NCBI GenBank assembly: GCA_025330725.1
Contig: JAIWND010000006.1
Span: 248,001-312,000 of the forward strand
Length of the DNA stretch: 64,000 nucleotides
From: Chlamydoabsidia padenii
Lineage: Eukaryota > Mucoromycota > Mucoromycetes > Mucorales > Cunninghamellaceae
Reading direction: 5' to 3'
The position numbers and the translations under genes are program-made. The notes below the pieces were generated by a model. That model saw only the letters and a program-made list of their open reading frames with translations, was not told the DNA's origin and searched no databases. Below are positions 34,925-47,260 of this stretch, piece by piece (position 1 is the stretch's first letter; each line of letters begins with the position of its first letter).

Positions 34925-35353
34925 ATTCCCCCTTACCCCCTTCCCCAGTATTTATTGCTACTTCCAAATAAAGTTTATCATAATAAATTTGATTATGCAC
35001 TTGATACATATTCCCTTTATATTCTGTTATGTTGTTTGATTGAACCTTGTTTTATTTGGATCGTACCTACATCAAGTGTTTCAAGATCATAAACTGATCT
35101 GACATTGATCAAACAACAGTTTCATAAGACTTTGTGTAATGGTGAATAGGTTTTTATTCATTCATAATAAACAAAATGTATAAGTAAATGTGGTAAAAAA
35201 AAAAATATAGGTAAAGAAGATATGACAACAATGTATGAATCCAACAACTTTTACACTAAAAAAGAGCAATGACTAAAGGGATACATAGAATAACAAGATA
35301 AAAATGACAATGATACTATAATATAATGATGAGAGTAGGGTAATAAAGGAGGT
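34925..35353. other. 3' intergenic space between convergent genes
   Basis: AATAAA near 34967 for EFR3. No gene seen. Confidence 0.6.
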
Positions 35354-37043
35354 TTAAAGCAGTCGGTCCACCACGTTCAAAGCTAAGAAGACAGTCATCG
35401 TGACCACAGGCACACATACGATCCCATAACTCCAAAACAGCATTCGTAACATTTCTTCTTCAAAGATAGCATTGACTTGAGATATTTGCACCAAATTGAT
35501 AGCAGTAGGAGTACAGCCAAGGACAATCATCATGACGATAAACACAGGATCCGTAGCCAAGATTGAGTATGGAGCACCATACTTTACAAATAGGACGACA
35601 AGAGGTGTCACCAAGAAGGGGGTCAATACCATCCGAATAACCACTGCTGCTGTCACCGGTTTCTTGATCGCCGGAGCACTGTGTTGAGATTCCGAAATAC
35701 TTGCCAATTGAGCACCGAGGCAGGACAAGATGATAGGTACCGCCGCCTTACCACAGGTTTCGATAGCTTTGGTGAAGGAGGGATAAAGGAAGGATTGCTT
35801 GTCGTAGAGGACCTGTTTCAATGGCGAGAGACCGACAATCAATGCTAATAAGGCAGCATACAGTGGTGGAGTCATGAAACTGTGGAATCGTAAGGCACAT
35901 CTCTTTACAAAGGATAAGCAACGTTGTGTGATAGGTTGGCGATTGCTGTTGTTGTTGAGTTTTGGTAGTAAACTTGTTGTTTCGTCCACATGGTGTTGGT
36001 TTTTGAATGGATCTTGTTCTTCTTCTTGAGGAGTAGATGCCAATGTCAAAGAGCTAGGACGGCGATCGGGCATAGATGGGACATTCAGATTCGTGGTAGA
36101 AGAAGATGATAATGAGGAAGAGGATGTTGATGGTCGGAGTTGATCTTCAGAGTAGCTGGGTGGAATGGTCAAGTAAGATCCTTTTTGTTGTTGTTGCTGG
36201 CCTTGTTCTTCCTCGTCGTCCTTGTATCCATCATCGCCTTCACGTTTTTGTAAAAGTTGATATCCATAAGACCACCGGAGAATATTACCAAAGATTGCAA
36301 AAAAGAGTGTATAAGAGATCCCTCTATGCATCAAAAAAAAAAAAGTGTTAATGCGCCATTCTTTAGTCCATCCTAAAACTAACTAACCAATCATATTGTT
36401 TTATATTTACCTGGCAGCAACAGCTTCGGGCGTATCTTCGGCATTCCAAAAAAGGATTTTTGCGGCTTCTGACACCGCCAGACTTGAGATTGTGGCCAAT
36501 GGTAGCGAGTTGGTATTTTGGAACATGACACAAGCCAAGACAAACCGACGATAACCAGGATTAAGACCAAGCATACGAGTAGAGACTTGAGTAGCAACAT
36601 AGAATACCAAAGAGTAAGTATAGTAGAACACCGGAATGGGCCAAAAAGCAATTAGTTTTTCAAATGATATAATGGACGCCACGTTGGAGAAGAGAAGGCA
36701 GGGTGTAAAATACATTAGATTGAGTTTAGACAACCACTAGATAAGAAAATGTTAAAATAGTTCATTTAGTTGATTCAACACAAACCAATAAAGACTTGTT
36801 ATTCTAATGTTAGTTCTTTTTTTTTTTTTCCCTTACCTTTTGTTTGTCCATGTTGAAGTAACCCATCTTTGCAAATACGAATCCCAAAGTTACGACAGTC
36901 ATTACTTGAAGAATGGCCTACCATTACATTACAAAAAAAAAAAAAAACAATTAGCATCATATTAAAACTTTTTTTCCATATATTCCAGTACTGTTCTTTT
37001 GTTATATGTTTACCTGTACAGAGGCTATAATAAGATTCAACAT
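35354..37043 (-). CDS. auxin-efflux-carrier-like (PIN/PILS) membrane protein
   Basis: Four exons (37043-37014, 36917-36837, 36736-36411, 36323-35354) give 468 residues. The N-terminal half holds about five membrane helices (VVTLGFVFAKMGYFNMDKQK, LNLMYFTPCLLFSNVAS with the family Pro-Cys). A long hydrophilic loop contains polyQ and Ser-rich parts. The C-terminal half has further helices (PPLYAALLALIVGLSPL, IILSCLGAQL and VIRMVLTPFLVTPL). The order matches membrane-transport family PF03547, which in fungi includes ECM3-like proteins of the ER. Transported substrate unknown. An exact motif is 108 bp upstream. Confidence 0.9.
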
Positions 37044-37441
37044 GATTTTATAGTCAAGATAAAAGAGTAAAGTAAAAGAGGAAGAGAAGCTAAAAAAAGA
37101 AAATTGAGAAAACCGGTAAATGGACCCATTGTTTTATAGACCCGCCCAGTCGGGATTTGAACTCAAGTCCACTTGCATTTATTATCCCTTCACCCCCTTT
37201 CCAACCCTGTACCCCTGAGTTGCTTTATGATAGATACAGATGGAGGTTCCAGAAGTGTCACATCGTACCAATCATAAAATAGCTATGCAAACAACTACCG
37301 AAAAGAAAAGAAATTGATGTTATGAAACAGTAGTTACTGTCATCTACCTACCTTCCTTGTCTATTACATCACTCCACCCACACATACACACATTATACAA
37401 AAGGATATATATATAAAGAAGGGTCATAAAAGGGTTTTTAT
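37044..37441. other. intergenic
   Basis: Promoter of the PIN-like gene, with the exact motif at 37151-37161, and the 3' flank of the LC8 gene. No gene seen. Confidence 0.6.
37151..37161 (-). promoter_or_regulatory. CGGGATTTGAA element
   Basis: This is an exact copy 108 bp upstream of the PIN-like ATG at 37043. Confidence 0.65.
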
Positions 37442-37790
37442 TCAAGTAGATTTAAATAATAAGATAGCAATTTGATCATGGTAAAAGTAAATGAAGTGTT
37501 TGGATTCTAGAATAAGTTTTACAAAACAAACAAAGCCATATAAACAAGAATAACAAGATTAGTACAACGCTTTGGCCATTCATCAGTTTTTTCTTTTGAT
37601 TTTTCTTTTTCCCACGCCAAATCCATTCTTTTATCGTTTCATGAATGCCTTACCATGAGTAACAAAGCTTCCAAAGTTACGACCGACTACACAATGCCAG
37701 GTAGGACCTATTTATCATAAAGTATATCAAATTAGTAATGTATAAACCAGTGAGGAGTTTCGAATCAACACGTGCATCCCACCCGCCCGC

Positions 37791-37821
<31 letters not shown>

Positions 37822-37979
37822 GACTTACCATATTTCCTGTCGAATTCCCGTTTGATATGAGCAGCAATGTCCTTTTCAATTTGATACTTTTCCAAAGCTT
37901 GAGTGCTGACTTCAATAGCTTCTTGTTGCATTTCTTCACTCATATCAACACTTTTAATAACAGCCTTGGAGTCCGCCAT
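37442..37979 (-). CDS. DYN2: dynein light chain LC8
   Basis: Three exons (37979-37829, 37707-37654, 37506-37442) give exactly 89 residues, the canonical LC8 length. Motifs: [52 protein letters not shown] and [20 protein letters not shown]8 is a dimerisation hub of cytoplasmic dynein and many other complexes. It ends KST rather than the usual KSG. The first intron contains a 29-nt poly(T) run (37793-37821). A motif copy lies 268 bp upstream. Confidence 0.97.
37793..37821. repeat. 29-nt poly(T) run in LC8 intron
   Basis: A T homopolymer ending 6 bp from the splice donor on the plus-strand coordinate scale. Confidence 0.9.
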
Positions 37980-38909
37980 CTATAATAAAAGAGTGTAAAG
38001 TCGTTAGTTTCCTCTTCTTTTTGACACCTAATTGTTCCAGTCCGTTTTCGAATATATGGGTCGTTTCATTAAACCACCTGATAGAATAATGAAACAAACT
38101 CATTCAAGTTGTTCCTATTAATGTTATCATCCTTTTACTGTACTCTTACCTTGATTAAAGAGTATAGGTTCAATAATTAAATGAAAGAAGAGAGGAATAA
38201 AAAGGAGAGTCCCTAATGAAAACAAATTCCTTTCTCCCTTTCTTTTTTCAAATCCCGATTCTTATGAAAGCCAATAAAAATGGACCTATCATTTTTGGTC
38301 TGAAAATAGATGCGGGATTTAAAATTGAAAGCTGCATATGAATTTGTAAGTTTTCAAAAGTGCCTTATCTTACTGAACTTGGCAAAGTATACATTGATGC
38401 CGAGTAAATGGTTAAAGGGGGTACAGATCTAGAACAGGAGACATGATAAACCAACAATAACATGGTCTCTCGGGAAAAGATGATCGACCTTGAAATGAAA
38501 AAGTTGATCCGAGCCAATCCCGCGTCGGTGTCACTGGCGAAGCCTTTTTTTTTTTTTTTTTAATGGTATCAAAAGTGTCTAGGTTTCACAGTACATATCA
38601 TAATCAGGATACAGTACATCAGTCCTATGTCATGACTTGAAAGATACTACTTTGTATAAGCTTGGCGGTTAATCTGGGTCACCCCTTTTTAGCAAAAATG
38701 TCCAAATAAAGGCAAATAATCGCTTTTGTAAGCGATGCAAGTAAAGGAGCAGATGGGAAACTTTGTTGGTCTTCATCATAACGCTAAACTTATCTGGCTA
38801 ATTACTTTTTTATCATTTATAAAGTCTTTCTCATCTCTTTTTCTTTTTTCCTCTATTTCTCACTTTCTGATACAAACAGAAAAAAAAAAATCAATTTCCC
38901 ACTCTAATC
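37980..38909. other. divergent promoter region
   Basis: Exact motif at 38247-38257 and inverse variant GCGGGATTTAAAA at 38312-38324, 55 bp apart in opposite orientation. A T-run is near 38546. No gene seen. Confidence 0.55.
38247..38257 (+). promoter_or_regulatory. TTCAAATCCCG element
   Basis: This is an exact copy 268 bp upstream of LC8, paired with an opposite-orientation variant at 38312. Confidence 0.55.
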
Positions 38910-39401
38910 ATGCTCTTCAATCGCAAATTCACTGTCTCTTTGTTTTTAGTTACCGCCTTTTTAGCTCTTGCTAGTGCGGCCGACCCATCCTCTTCATCCA
39001 GTGCTGCCACTGCCTCACCATCTTCTTCCACCAAGTGTCCTCCTATTGCATGTACTCAAGCCAATGGTAAACCCACATGTCCTTCTCAGTGTGCGGATTC
39101 CTGCCATTTCGTTACCAACAAATGTTGTCCAAATAGGCAAATCGGAGTTTGCACCGCCTCTGGCTCCTCAAGTGCTACTTTGACAGGTGCCTCTTCCTCG
39201 GCTACAGGATCGTCTAGTGCTAGCGGCTCTTCTTCTTCTATTTCCTCAACTGATTCCAGTGCATCCAGTTCTTCGGGAACTTCCGCGTCTTCCGTACCAT
39301 CGCCTTCCCCTGCATCAGCGGCCAATCTTACTCTGAACAGCCATCATGCTTACTTGATTAGTTTCATCATCGCCTCCTTTTGTGCATTCTTTATGCTGTA
39401 G
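38910..39401 (+). CDS. Ser-rich GPI-anchored cell-surface protein
   Basis: A single-exon protein of 163 residues. It has a signal peptide (TVSLFLVTAFLALASAA), a Ser/Ala spacer, a compact Cys region with eight Cys between about residues 43 and 83 (KCPPIACTQANGKPTCPSQC, then CHF and NKCCPN), a long Ser/Thr-rich stalk likely O-mannosylated, and a hydrophobic C-terminus (YLISFIIASFCAFFML) acting as a GPI signal. It is probably a wall or plasma-membrane mannoprotein. No specific family recognised. Confidence 0.85.
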   Translation: MLFNRKFTVSLFLVTAFLALASAADPSSSSSAATASPSSSTKCPPIACTQANGKPTCPSQCADSCHFVTNKCCPNRQIGVCTASGSSSATLTGASSSATGSSSASGSSSSISSTDSSASSSSGTSASSVPSPSPASAANLTLNSHHAYLISFIIASFCAFFML

Positions 39402-39750
39402 ATATATTTCTATATCTTGTTTACATCTTTAATCTGACCACCAGTGTATGTAGCAAATCTGTATATTTAAATAAAAATGAGTTCTATGACCACCTGTCAT
39501 TATCATTGGCAGATGGATTTTCAAATTCCGACCTAGAAAATTTAATGTGCTTGCTATTTTTCGTTTTTTCAATTCTTTCTTCTTTTTCTTCTTCTTTTCC
39601 TATCTGCACCTTTTAAATCGATACACACTTTTCTTCTTCATTTGACACTCCTTTAAACATCTCAGTCCTTCAAACAATAGGTATAGTATTATAGACTGAT
39701 ATGATTGTATATCATCAAACTAACTAATGCTTCCTCCCCTCAATTTATAG
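39402..39750. other. short intergenic region
   Basis: Contains a TTCAAATTCCGAC motif variant near 39520 and a CT-rich tract. No gene seen. Confidence 0.5.
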
Positions 39751-42700
39751 ATGGAATACTTTGGCAAGCTATTCTCTTCTGTCCATACCTTTTACAATGA
39801 ACTAAACCCTGCAACTTTGTCTGGTGCTATCGATATCATTGTTGTTGAAGATGCTGATGGTAATTTCTCTTGCTCACCATTTCATGTACGTTTTGGAAAG
39901 CTGTCTGTGCTCAGACCTCAAGAAAAAAAGGTAATATACATAAAGAGACAAGGCCCATGGTTTATTTATGACTGACAGCTCTCTTCTTTTTACATGTGAT
40001 TGATTATAGGTGGTCATCAAGGTGAATGACGACATTGTGCCCTATGTCATGAAGGTGGGTGATGCCGGGGAAGCGTTTTTTATCTTTGAAACGGATCATG
40101 ACGTTCCAGAAGAATATCAAACTTCTCCTTTGCTTGATGCTTATGACAAAGATGGTACAAAACCTACTACAGTAAGACCCCGAAAGAAATGAACTATGTT
40201 TTGCTGCCCAGAATACTAATTAGCATATGCTTTTTTTTTTTTTTTTTTTTTACATAATAGGAACCTCCTTTTTTGGATATTGGTCAAGCAAACACTAAAC
40301 CTCAGGGTAAGTCTAAAATTTAGGTTGTAAATGGAAGACTTGAGTAACGTGCTCACTCGTTGATTGCTTCTTCCCATTCTTTAGATTTACTTATCAACAC
40401 CAGTGTTACCTCCTCGGATGAATTTGAAGATGAACAAGGCAATAAGGATCACAAAAATAGCACTCGGGTATCGGGGGAACTACAGTCACCAAAGATGGTT
40501 ATCGAGGAACAAATGGAACAGGTTGTCACTCACTTGGATCACTCTTACCATGGAACCAACGATATGTCATTGAACCATCTTCACAACAAATTGGCGAACA
40601 TGGATCTTAATCAACAACCTACCAATGCTACTTTCCCTCAAAATGATGGATCTACTCTTCTGGAACGTGCTTTGTCTGAACCTGTATCAAGCACTACGGT
40701 AACGAAGGAAACATTCACCATTCGACCTATCGGTGGCGACCTTAATAGTATGTGGATGGAAGTAACCAGGAATGACGACCAGCACGATCATCCTACCCAA
40801 CACGGCGATGACGATCAGCACACACGTCACCAAGAGCAACACACAGACATACCGGCTTTTTCATCAAACGATACCACTGATGGAGACTCGATCTTTTTGG
40901 ATATTGCTGGGTACAAAACCCAAGATCAACACGATGAACCTGATCCTTCCACTCCTACTACACCTTGGGCCGATGCTTCAGACTTGATACTTCCACTGGA
41001 TGAAAACGAAGGTGACAATGCGAATCAAGAACAAGACCTGGATCAAAAGTTGGGTACCGTCAACTCATGGGGATGGGGTGAATCTTATAAAGGCGAAGGT
41101 GAATCCTCAACTGATAGCAGCAACGAGGTGGTGGTGAAGTATGGACAGACCTATCTCATTCAAGTCAGTCTTTGTGGATTCTCGGACTTTGGTGCAGACG
41201 AAACGCAAAACGCCGCTGTATTCACTCAACATCAAATATCTTTTGGCGACTTTGTACAGAATCCCAACATCATGAACGACAAAAGTCTGGTATTCAAACA
41301 TGATGATCGATATTATGCTGCTGGTCTCTCTGGTCCTTTCTTTACTTCTCTTTTAGTCTTCCGAAAACCTATGGATGGGCTACCTCGTTACAAGGATAAG
41401 GATGGATCTGATACGGTACAAAACAAGGGCACTTATCGCTTGGGTCGTGGATGGAGGCAATGGTTTAGCAGGTCGTCTGTACAGGCGGTAGAATCAACAA
41501 CAACAACAAATGAAATAGATGACAACAGCGCCAATTCGAAACAAGAGCATCCTTCTCCCAACAGTGACACACACCACACGACTTTTACAACCACAACAAA
41601 AGCAACAACCTTTGGTCTCGACAGCAAAAGTGTGGATCATGGTAGCTCAGTGGAAGGTGCAACAGGTGATCCGGTTACTGCTTCCGAAATATTCCCCAAG
41701 CGACGCAACTTTGCCAAAACACTCCGGCTGACATCAGACCAACTCAAAAGTTTGCCACTGAAAAAAGGTGTGAATACCATCTCCTACTCGGTGTCCTCTG
41801 CCTACCAAGGGACTGCTACCTGTGTTGCCAAACTATTCTTGTGGGATGCTAACATCAAGGTGGTGATATCGGACATTGATGGTACTATTACTAAATCGGA
41901 TGCTCTGGGGCACGTGTTTACGATGATCGGTAAGGATTGGACTCACAATGGGGTGGCAAAACTGTACACGGACGTACATCACAATGGGTATCAATTCCTG
42001 TATCTTACCAGTCGTGCTATTGGACAAGCGGATTATACTCGAGAATATCTTAAAGGGGTGATGCAAAACGACTATCAACTTCCGGATGGACCAGTACTCA
42101 TGTCACCTGATCGACTCTTCACCTCTTTCCACCGAGAAGTCATCATTCGTAAACCTGAAGTATTTAAAATGGGATGCCTTCGGGATGTGCGGCGACTGTT
42201 TGGTGATCTAAATCCTTTTTATGCTGGATTTGGTAATCGTATTACGGATGGTGTATCTTATCGCAGTGTGGATGTCCCAACAAGTAGAATATTCACGATC
42301 GATCCTTATGGCGAAGTGCGATTGGAACTTTTATTGGGCTTCAAGTCATCATACATGGATCTCAATGGTTTGGTCGACCAAATGTTTCCCCCTTTGCACC
42401 AAGATCGGGATGTGGAAGATCAAACCTATAATGATTGGAACTTTTGGAAAACGCCTTTGCCGATATTGGATTTGCCTGAGCCCGAAGGGTATCCCAACAC
42501 AACGACAACCTCACCACCATCACCAGTACCAACATCGCCACCACTGTCATCATCCTCGTCATTCCACAACAGTCGCAGCTCAAAACCGAAACCGATTGTC
42601 CCTGATATCACCACTCTGCCCAAAGAATCTGTTATCGATCTACCATCACCTTCTCGACGTAAACGTAGTATCTTGCGCCGGCTGACATCTCGATCTTCTT

Positions 42701-42963
42701 TGCAATCGAACTCTTCAACCTCTACCACTTCCTCTTCCTTATCATCAACATCTTTACTACCACCAAAGAAGAACATGACTACTGGGGTCAACAACAATAT
42801 CACTATAGGAAGTAGTCAGTCAACACCCATTCCAACATCATCGACTGGAAAAGCGCCACCACCCAAGGATCTTTCTTTCGAATTACTGGATGATGATGCC
42901 TTTGATGCTACATTGGATGCGATAGAAGATGAAATAGATATGGACTCCATCCCCTTTATATAG
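39751..42963 (+). CDS. PAH1: lipin, Mg2+-dependent phosphatidate phosphatase
   Basis: Four exons (39751-39930, 40010-40171, 40261-40306, 40385-42963) give 988 residues. The N-terminal lipin domain is intact ([20 protein letters not shown] onwards, with the amphipathic start). The HAD-like catalytic domain carries DIDGT near residue 625 ([18 protein letters not shown]) and continues through [16 protein letters not shown] and [15 protein letters not shown]. It converts phosphatidate to diacylglycerol at the ER and nuclear envelope, feeding triacylglycerol and phospholipid synthesis. A long, acidic, low-complexity stretch lies between the domains, as in other lipins, and probably carries phosphosites. 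The C-terminal Ser/Pro tail is dispensable in relatives. Confidence 0.96.
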
Positions 42964-43161
42964 ATATGTTGATGTTATATCACCGAACCCCTGGTTTTTA
43001 CTTTTTTACTTTTTTACTATTATTTTTTGATACCACGTTACACCCTTATTATTTAGACGTAAACATATTGTACCATATAATGAATAATATGAATAAAACT
43101 TGATCGAATGATATGATTACTTGATATATAATTGGACTATGAAACAAGAGGGGGGGGATAT

Positions 43162-43464
43162 TTATTCATCAAAGATGGTATTAACAGTAGGACTAAACAT
43201 ATCTGGTTTACTAGATGATAGGTGATTATGTTGTTGGTGTTGATGAAGATGGAAATCATTGTGATAGTGTATATCGGAAGCAGCATGATAAACTGGCTCA
43301 CTGGATGAATAGGTCGGGGTAAAGGGTTCTTGTAGATTACTTGAGCGGTCAGTTTGATTGGTGGCAATAGGACGGTGAGGCACAATGGTCATCAATGTGA
43401 TTCTTTTAGTAGTAGGCAAGGCAGTTGATGTGAGAAGACGCCGAGACATGATAGGGAAAGCCAT
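43162..43464 (-). CDS. small orphan, His-rich
   Basis: A single-exon 100-residue protein from ATG 43464. I chose this start because the upstream ATG at 43521 would add a poly-Phe leader that looks like pyrimidine-rich 5' UTR. There is a basic N-terminus (SRRLLTSTALPTTKR) that could be a mitochondrial presequence, and a His/Gln-rich middle (HNDFHLHQHQQHNHL). No known family. Exact promoter motif 282 bp upstream supports it weakly. Confidence 0.45.
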   Translation of the reverse strand: MAFPIMSRRLLTSTALPTTKRITLMTIVPHRPIATNQTDRSSNLQEPFTPTYSSSEPVYHAASDIHYHNDFHLHQHQQHNHLSSSKPDMFSPTVNTIFDE

Positions 43465-44290
43465 GAGATGTATATAGGGAATGAAGATAACGAAGAAAAA
43501 AAAAAAAAGTAAAAGAGACAAAAAGGGAGGGTATTTATACCATGTAATGTTGTGCTCTTATTATGTTTGGGGGAGGCGTCTTTTGTTTGTTTCACGTCGA
43601 TCCCTAGGACGGAGAGTTTGTTAATCAGGAAACTTCTATCTTCTTAAAAATATGCATCGAGGCTCATACACTTAAAATAAAACACACATGAGACCAAAAG
43701 GTTTGATAAAAATTGCATAACAGGCGGGGTTTTTGAAAACAGTATTTCAAATCCCGATTTTCCGTTGATCCTTCCTTAATGATGACTGATTATGGAAACT
43801 AACAGCAAAATAAAAGATATCGATTACGAAGCACAGAAATTTCTCTTATCATATATCTCAATAATAAGGTCCACATGATGACTATTAAGTGTTGTTTATG
43901 TATTACTTTTATTAATTTCTGTCATCTTTTTTAAAACTTTAAGATAACCATGTTTTCTTTTTTGGTATGACTTTCCATGAATAGGTAAACCAATTGTATT
44001 GGTATTCGATCGCATTGGGTACCGAAGAAGAACATGATAAGCTAGTTGTGGCGGTACAAGCGATCGACCATAAGCGGGAATTAAAATATCACTTGGCACC
44101 CAAGACCCTTGGCATTTCAAAAAATGAGTTCCAAGCTTCTTGCATAAAGTGATTCAAAACCACCCCACATAATATACAACAAAATCATAGTTAATAATCA
44201 AGTCTTTATTAAAATTAAACATTTTGATAAAATAACAATATACATTTATAGGGTAACTATTACTACACCAGGGAGGAGAGGAGAGGTAAA
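43465..44290. other. intergenic, no gene seen
   Basis: Exact motif at 43746-43756 preceded by an opposite-orientation variant (GCGGGGTTTTTGAAAA near 43724). The remainder is AT-rich. Confidence 0.5.
43746..43756 (+). promoter_or_regulatory. TTCAAATCCCG element
   Basis: This is an exact copy 282 bp upstream of the small orphan at 43464. Confidence 0.55.
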
Positions 44291-44889
44291 CTAGGATAAG
44301 AAAACCCAATGACCTGTAGATAAAACAATGATGCTATAGATTATGGAACTTATAAGAGTCGCCATTGCCATAATAAAGTTGAGTTTTCCCCACCAGTTTT
44401 CATATCGATTCATACTACCAGCGCAACAACAAGCACCTAAAAACCAGAGAGGAGGGAAGAACCTATAAAAGATACAATATCGTGAGTCCTTCCACTACTC
44501 ATCCTACTTTCCCCCCCCCCAACTTACCATCCAAATATAAAAAAGAGTGCTGCCAAAGGAAAATGTCGTTCAGTTTCAGATACCCTGTTTAGTAATGCTG
44601 TACGTTCATCTTGGCTAGAAGGAGTTGTAGTAATGATAATAGTATGATGACGAGGTTGTTGGTGGTTATAGTGATATTGCCGCTGTTGTTGTTGTTGTTG
44701 TTGTTGTTGTATTTGTTCTAGTGAAGGATAGAGTGCCATTGTGGATGAGTCAGTCAAAGGAGCTTCTTCAGTCGATGAGTGAGATGGTTGAGGTGAGTAT
44801 CTTGGGTTGTATGGCTGATTGGAAGAATCATCATACGCAGGAGGCAAATCACCATCACTATCAGGAGGATTTCTGGTTTTCTTGTCCAT
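44291..44889 (-). CDS. small two-helix membrane protein with PPAY motif
   Basis: Two exons (44889-44528, 44462-44291) give 177 residues. The N-terminal cytosolic part is Pro/Ser/Gln rich and contains LPPAYDD, a PPxY WW-binding motif, and a run of nine Gln. Two hydrophobic segments follow: PLAALFFIFGWFFPPLWFLG with a CCC cluster, and NFIMAMATLISSIIYSIIVL. The CCC is a likely palmitoylation site. The layout resembles small Rsp5/NEDD4 adaptor membrane proteins, but I do not recognise the family. Function is inference. Confidence 0.7.
44690..44711. repeat. CAA/TTG trinucleotide run in CDS
   Basis: A TTG repeat on the plus strand that encodes a polyglutamine stretch in the gene at 44889. Confidence 0.9.
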
Positions 44890-45306
44890 GTTGGGTTTCG
44901 GGAATGAATTAATTGTGGAGAAAGAAGAAGAAGGTGAGAAAATGATCCAGTGCCAAGTTTATAGAGCATAATCGGCGTTTGAAACCGGTATTTCTTTCTG
45001 TGAAAATTCATTTCTGTCTCTCTTCTCTACTTTTTCTTCCCAAAAGATATCTGATCAAGGTAAGAAATGGGTGAGCTCTTTTATAGGGTCAAACAATTGT
45101 TGTAAATTGGTTTTATTGTTTGTTTACAGGTTAGATTAACGATCTATTCTGTCTCTGTTTTAACCCATTTGGCTGTAAAGGGTTAGCGTCCAAATTTACG
45201 GTGACTAATCCTTGGTAAGAATACAGTATGTAAAAAGCAAAACTTACTCCTTTTCCCAGGTATTAATCTTTTTAAACTGTCATAAATTTAGTTCACAAAC
45301 AAAATC

Positions 45307-45308
<2 letters not shown>

Positions 45309-45339
<31 letters not shown>
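45309..45339. repeat. (CT)n microsatellite
   Basis: A CT dinucleotide run in gene-poor DNA. Confidence 0.9.
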
Positions 45340-45342
<3 letters not shown>

Positions 45343-45349
45343 TTATGGT

Positions 45350-46140
45350 TATCTTAGCTGCGACTTTGCGAACTCGGTCAAATGGATAACGGCGCTCATG
45401 GTAGGAACTAGTTGTCCAATCACAAGTAAGAACCCCAAATAACTCAACTTGCTATTACCTTGCTTTGTTTACTCACTTGATATTGATCTTTATACGTGAT
45501 TTTAGATATTATCTATTGGCGATCCTTCAATAGCAACATTACCTCCTTTTGGGCCAAATTGATCAGATCATCACTTGGGTGGGTGACAATAGAATGGTGC
45601 CTTAATTGAAATGGATCGCCACATAGGTGCCTGAATAACACCTGAAAAACATCATTTACACTAGGTTTGTCTAACCAAATAAATATAGCATGAATTAATC
45701 TCTTTGTCTTTTATGATTTAGTAGATAAGCTTTATACCATGACTCCTTACTTTGAAGACTTAAGAGTAGAACTTTTATGTCCTCACAAAACGTGTGATCT
45801 TGATTTGAAACGGATAAGCTACTTCCCTATAGCATCTCTGATGAAATCACAACTTGGACAAGGTAATTGTAAAAAAAAAGAAAAAGATTAGGAGACAACT
45901 CATCATTGCTAATTTGATTATTAGGTGTTGATGGCCGATAGGAAGAAAGGAGTCTACATGATGTCTACTCTCTCTATATCGAATAATCATCAAGTGGCGG
46001 AACATTACAATGCGATAGAAATAAAAATCAGCTCATGGTGGCACTCCCGGTATCACTATCAAGATAAGTCGTGTATTTGGTTAACTTTGAAGACAAGATG
46101 GATCTTTGATTATTGGTATGGGCGATGGTGGCAATGGTGA
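45350..46140 (+). other. possible spliced gene or gene remnant
   Basis: Three protein-like pieces with plausible splice sites: VKWITALMVGTSCPIT then GTAAGA; after TTTAG, NIIYWRSFNSNITSFWAKLI; and PYFEDLRVELLCPHKTCDLD through YFPIASLMKSQLGQ then GTAATT. In-frame stops follow each piece, and no single frame-consistent model works. I do not recognise a family. It could be a decayed gene. Confidence 0.3.
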
Positions 46141-46355
46141 TATGACTAGTAAAATAGACTTGGTAGTATTAGGTATTCTCTGTAGAATAGATCATATATA
46201 TTTAAATAAATGGATATGGTTTTAATATAACTGCTATAATAGGAAAATGAATTGGACTCTTGCTGTACATGGAGTAAAATTCAACGTGGTTCTATGTATG
46301 TCGCATGGAACTTGATCCTCAACTTACTTGATTACACGTGTATAGATAAATCTCC

Positions 46356-46357
<2 letters not shown>

Positions 46358-46411
<54 letters not shown>
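46358..46411. repeat. 54-nt poly(T) run
   Basis: The longest homopolymer seen in the window. Confidence 0.95.
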
Positions 46412-46416
<5 letters not shown>

Positions 46417-47109
46417 CGTCCACAGGCTTTTAGGGAGACTTAAACAGGAAAGAGGAAAAGAATGGGGAGATAGAAAAACAAAAGGTTGATCGTGATGTTG
46501 ATCAGTAATTTACTTGGCAATGCCGATTACATGGCATCCACGCTGGGGAGGCGAGAGAGGATGACAAATACCTCAAGGAGCTTCCAATCACTCCGACGGG
46601 CGATTAGAGATCAGGGATACTAGCCATCAAAACAGGAAACCATACATATAATCGAGACCATCCTGATGACGAAGACTTTGTAATTGCAATGGGGTTTTAA
46701 ACTTTAGCATCATATTAATAAAAATGAATGAATTACACCTTAAAGGAGCAAAAAGAAAATGTGCCTGATTTCGATTATGCTAAAAGTTTAAATCCCGACA
46801 AGGTAGATGCATACAATTCAGCAGGCTTTCGAACTGCACGCTCCTATTGTATGATGTATGCGGTATTCCATGTGTTGTGATTTAGCCGATAATGAAAGGA
46901 ATCAGTGAATGTTCGTGGTTGTTGCTTGCCATGCTTGTCAAAAAAAAAAAAAAAGGTGTGTGCCTTTTTTGCTGCAGGAGAGCTTTGAACATCATAAGGG
47001 TGCACGTGGCAAAATCCAAAATAATAACTTTGCTAATCCCTTGAATTCAAATCACCCGTCTTGGGTCCAACTTGTCTCCTACAGTGGCATAGGAAAAAAT
47101 AGAGGATGT

Positions 47110-47120
47110 CGGGATTTGAA
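47110..47120 (-). promoter_or_regulatory. CGGGATTTGAA element
   Basis: This is an exact copy 312 bp upstream of the putative CaaX protein start. Confidence 0.5.
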
Positions 47121-47227
47121 TTTCCATTGGGTGGGGAGGGAGAAATGAAAGGAGACTCCGTTTCTTTTACTTTTTATCTTTATCTTTTTCTTTTGCTCCA
47201 CCTCTCTCCAGCTTTATTTATCTATAC

Positions 47228-47260
47228 CACCACCACCACCACCACCACCACCACCACCAC
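47228..47260. repeat. (CAC)n microsatellite
   Basis: A CAC trinucleotide run in the 5' flank of the gene at 47432. Confidence 0.9.

Noticed and set aside
47228..47260. CRISPR-like or satellite array at CAC repeat
   Set aside because: It is a plain trinucleotide microsatellite without spacers.
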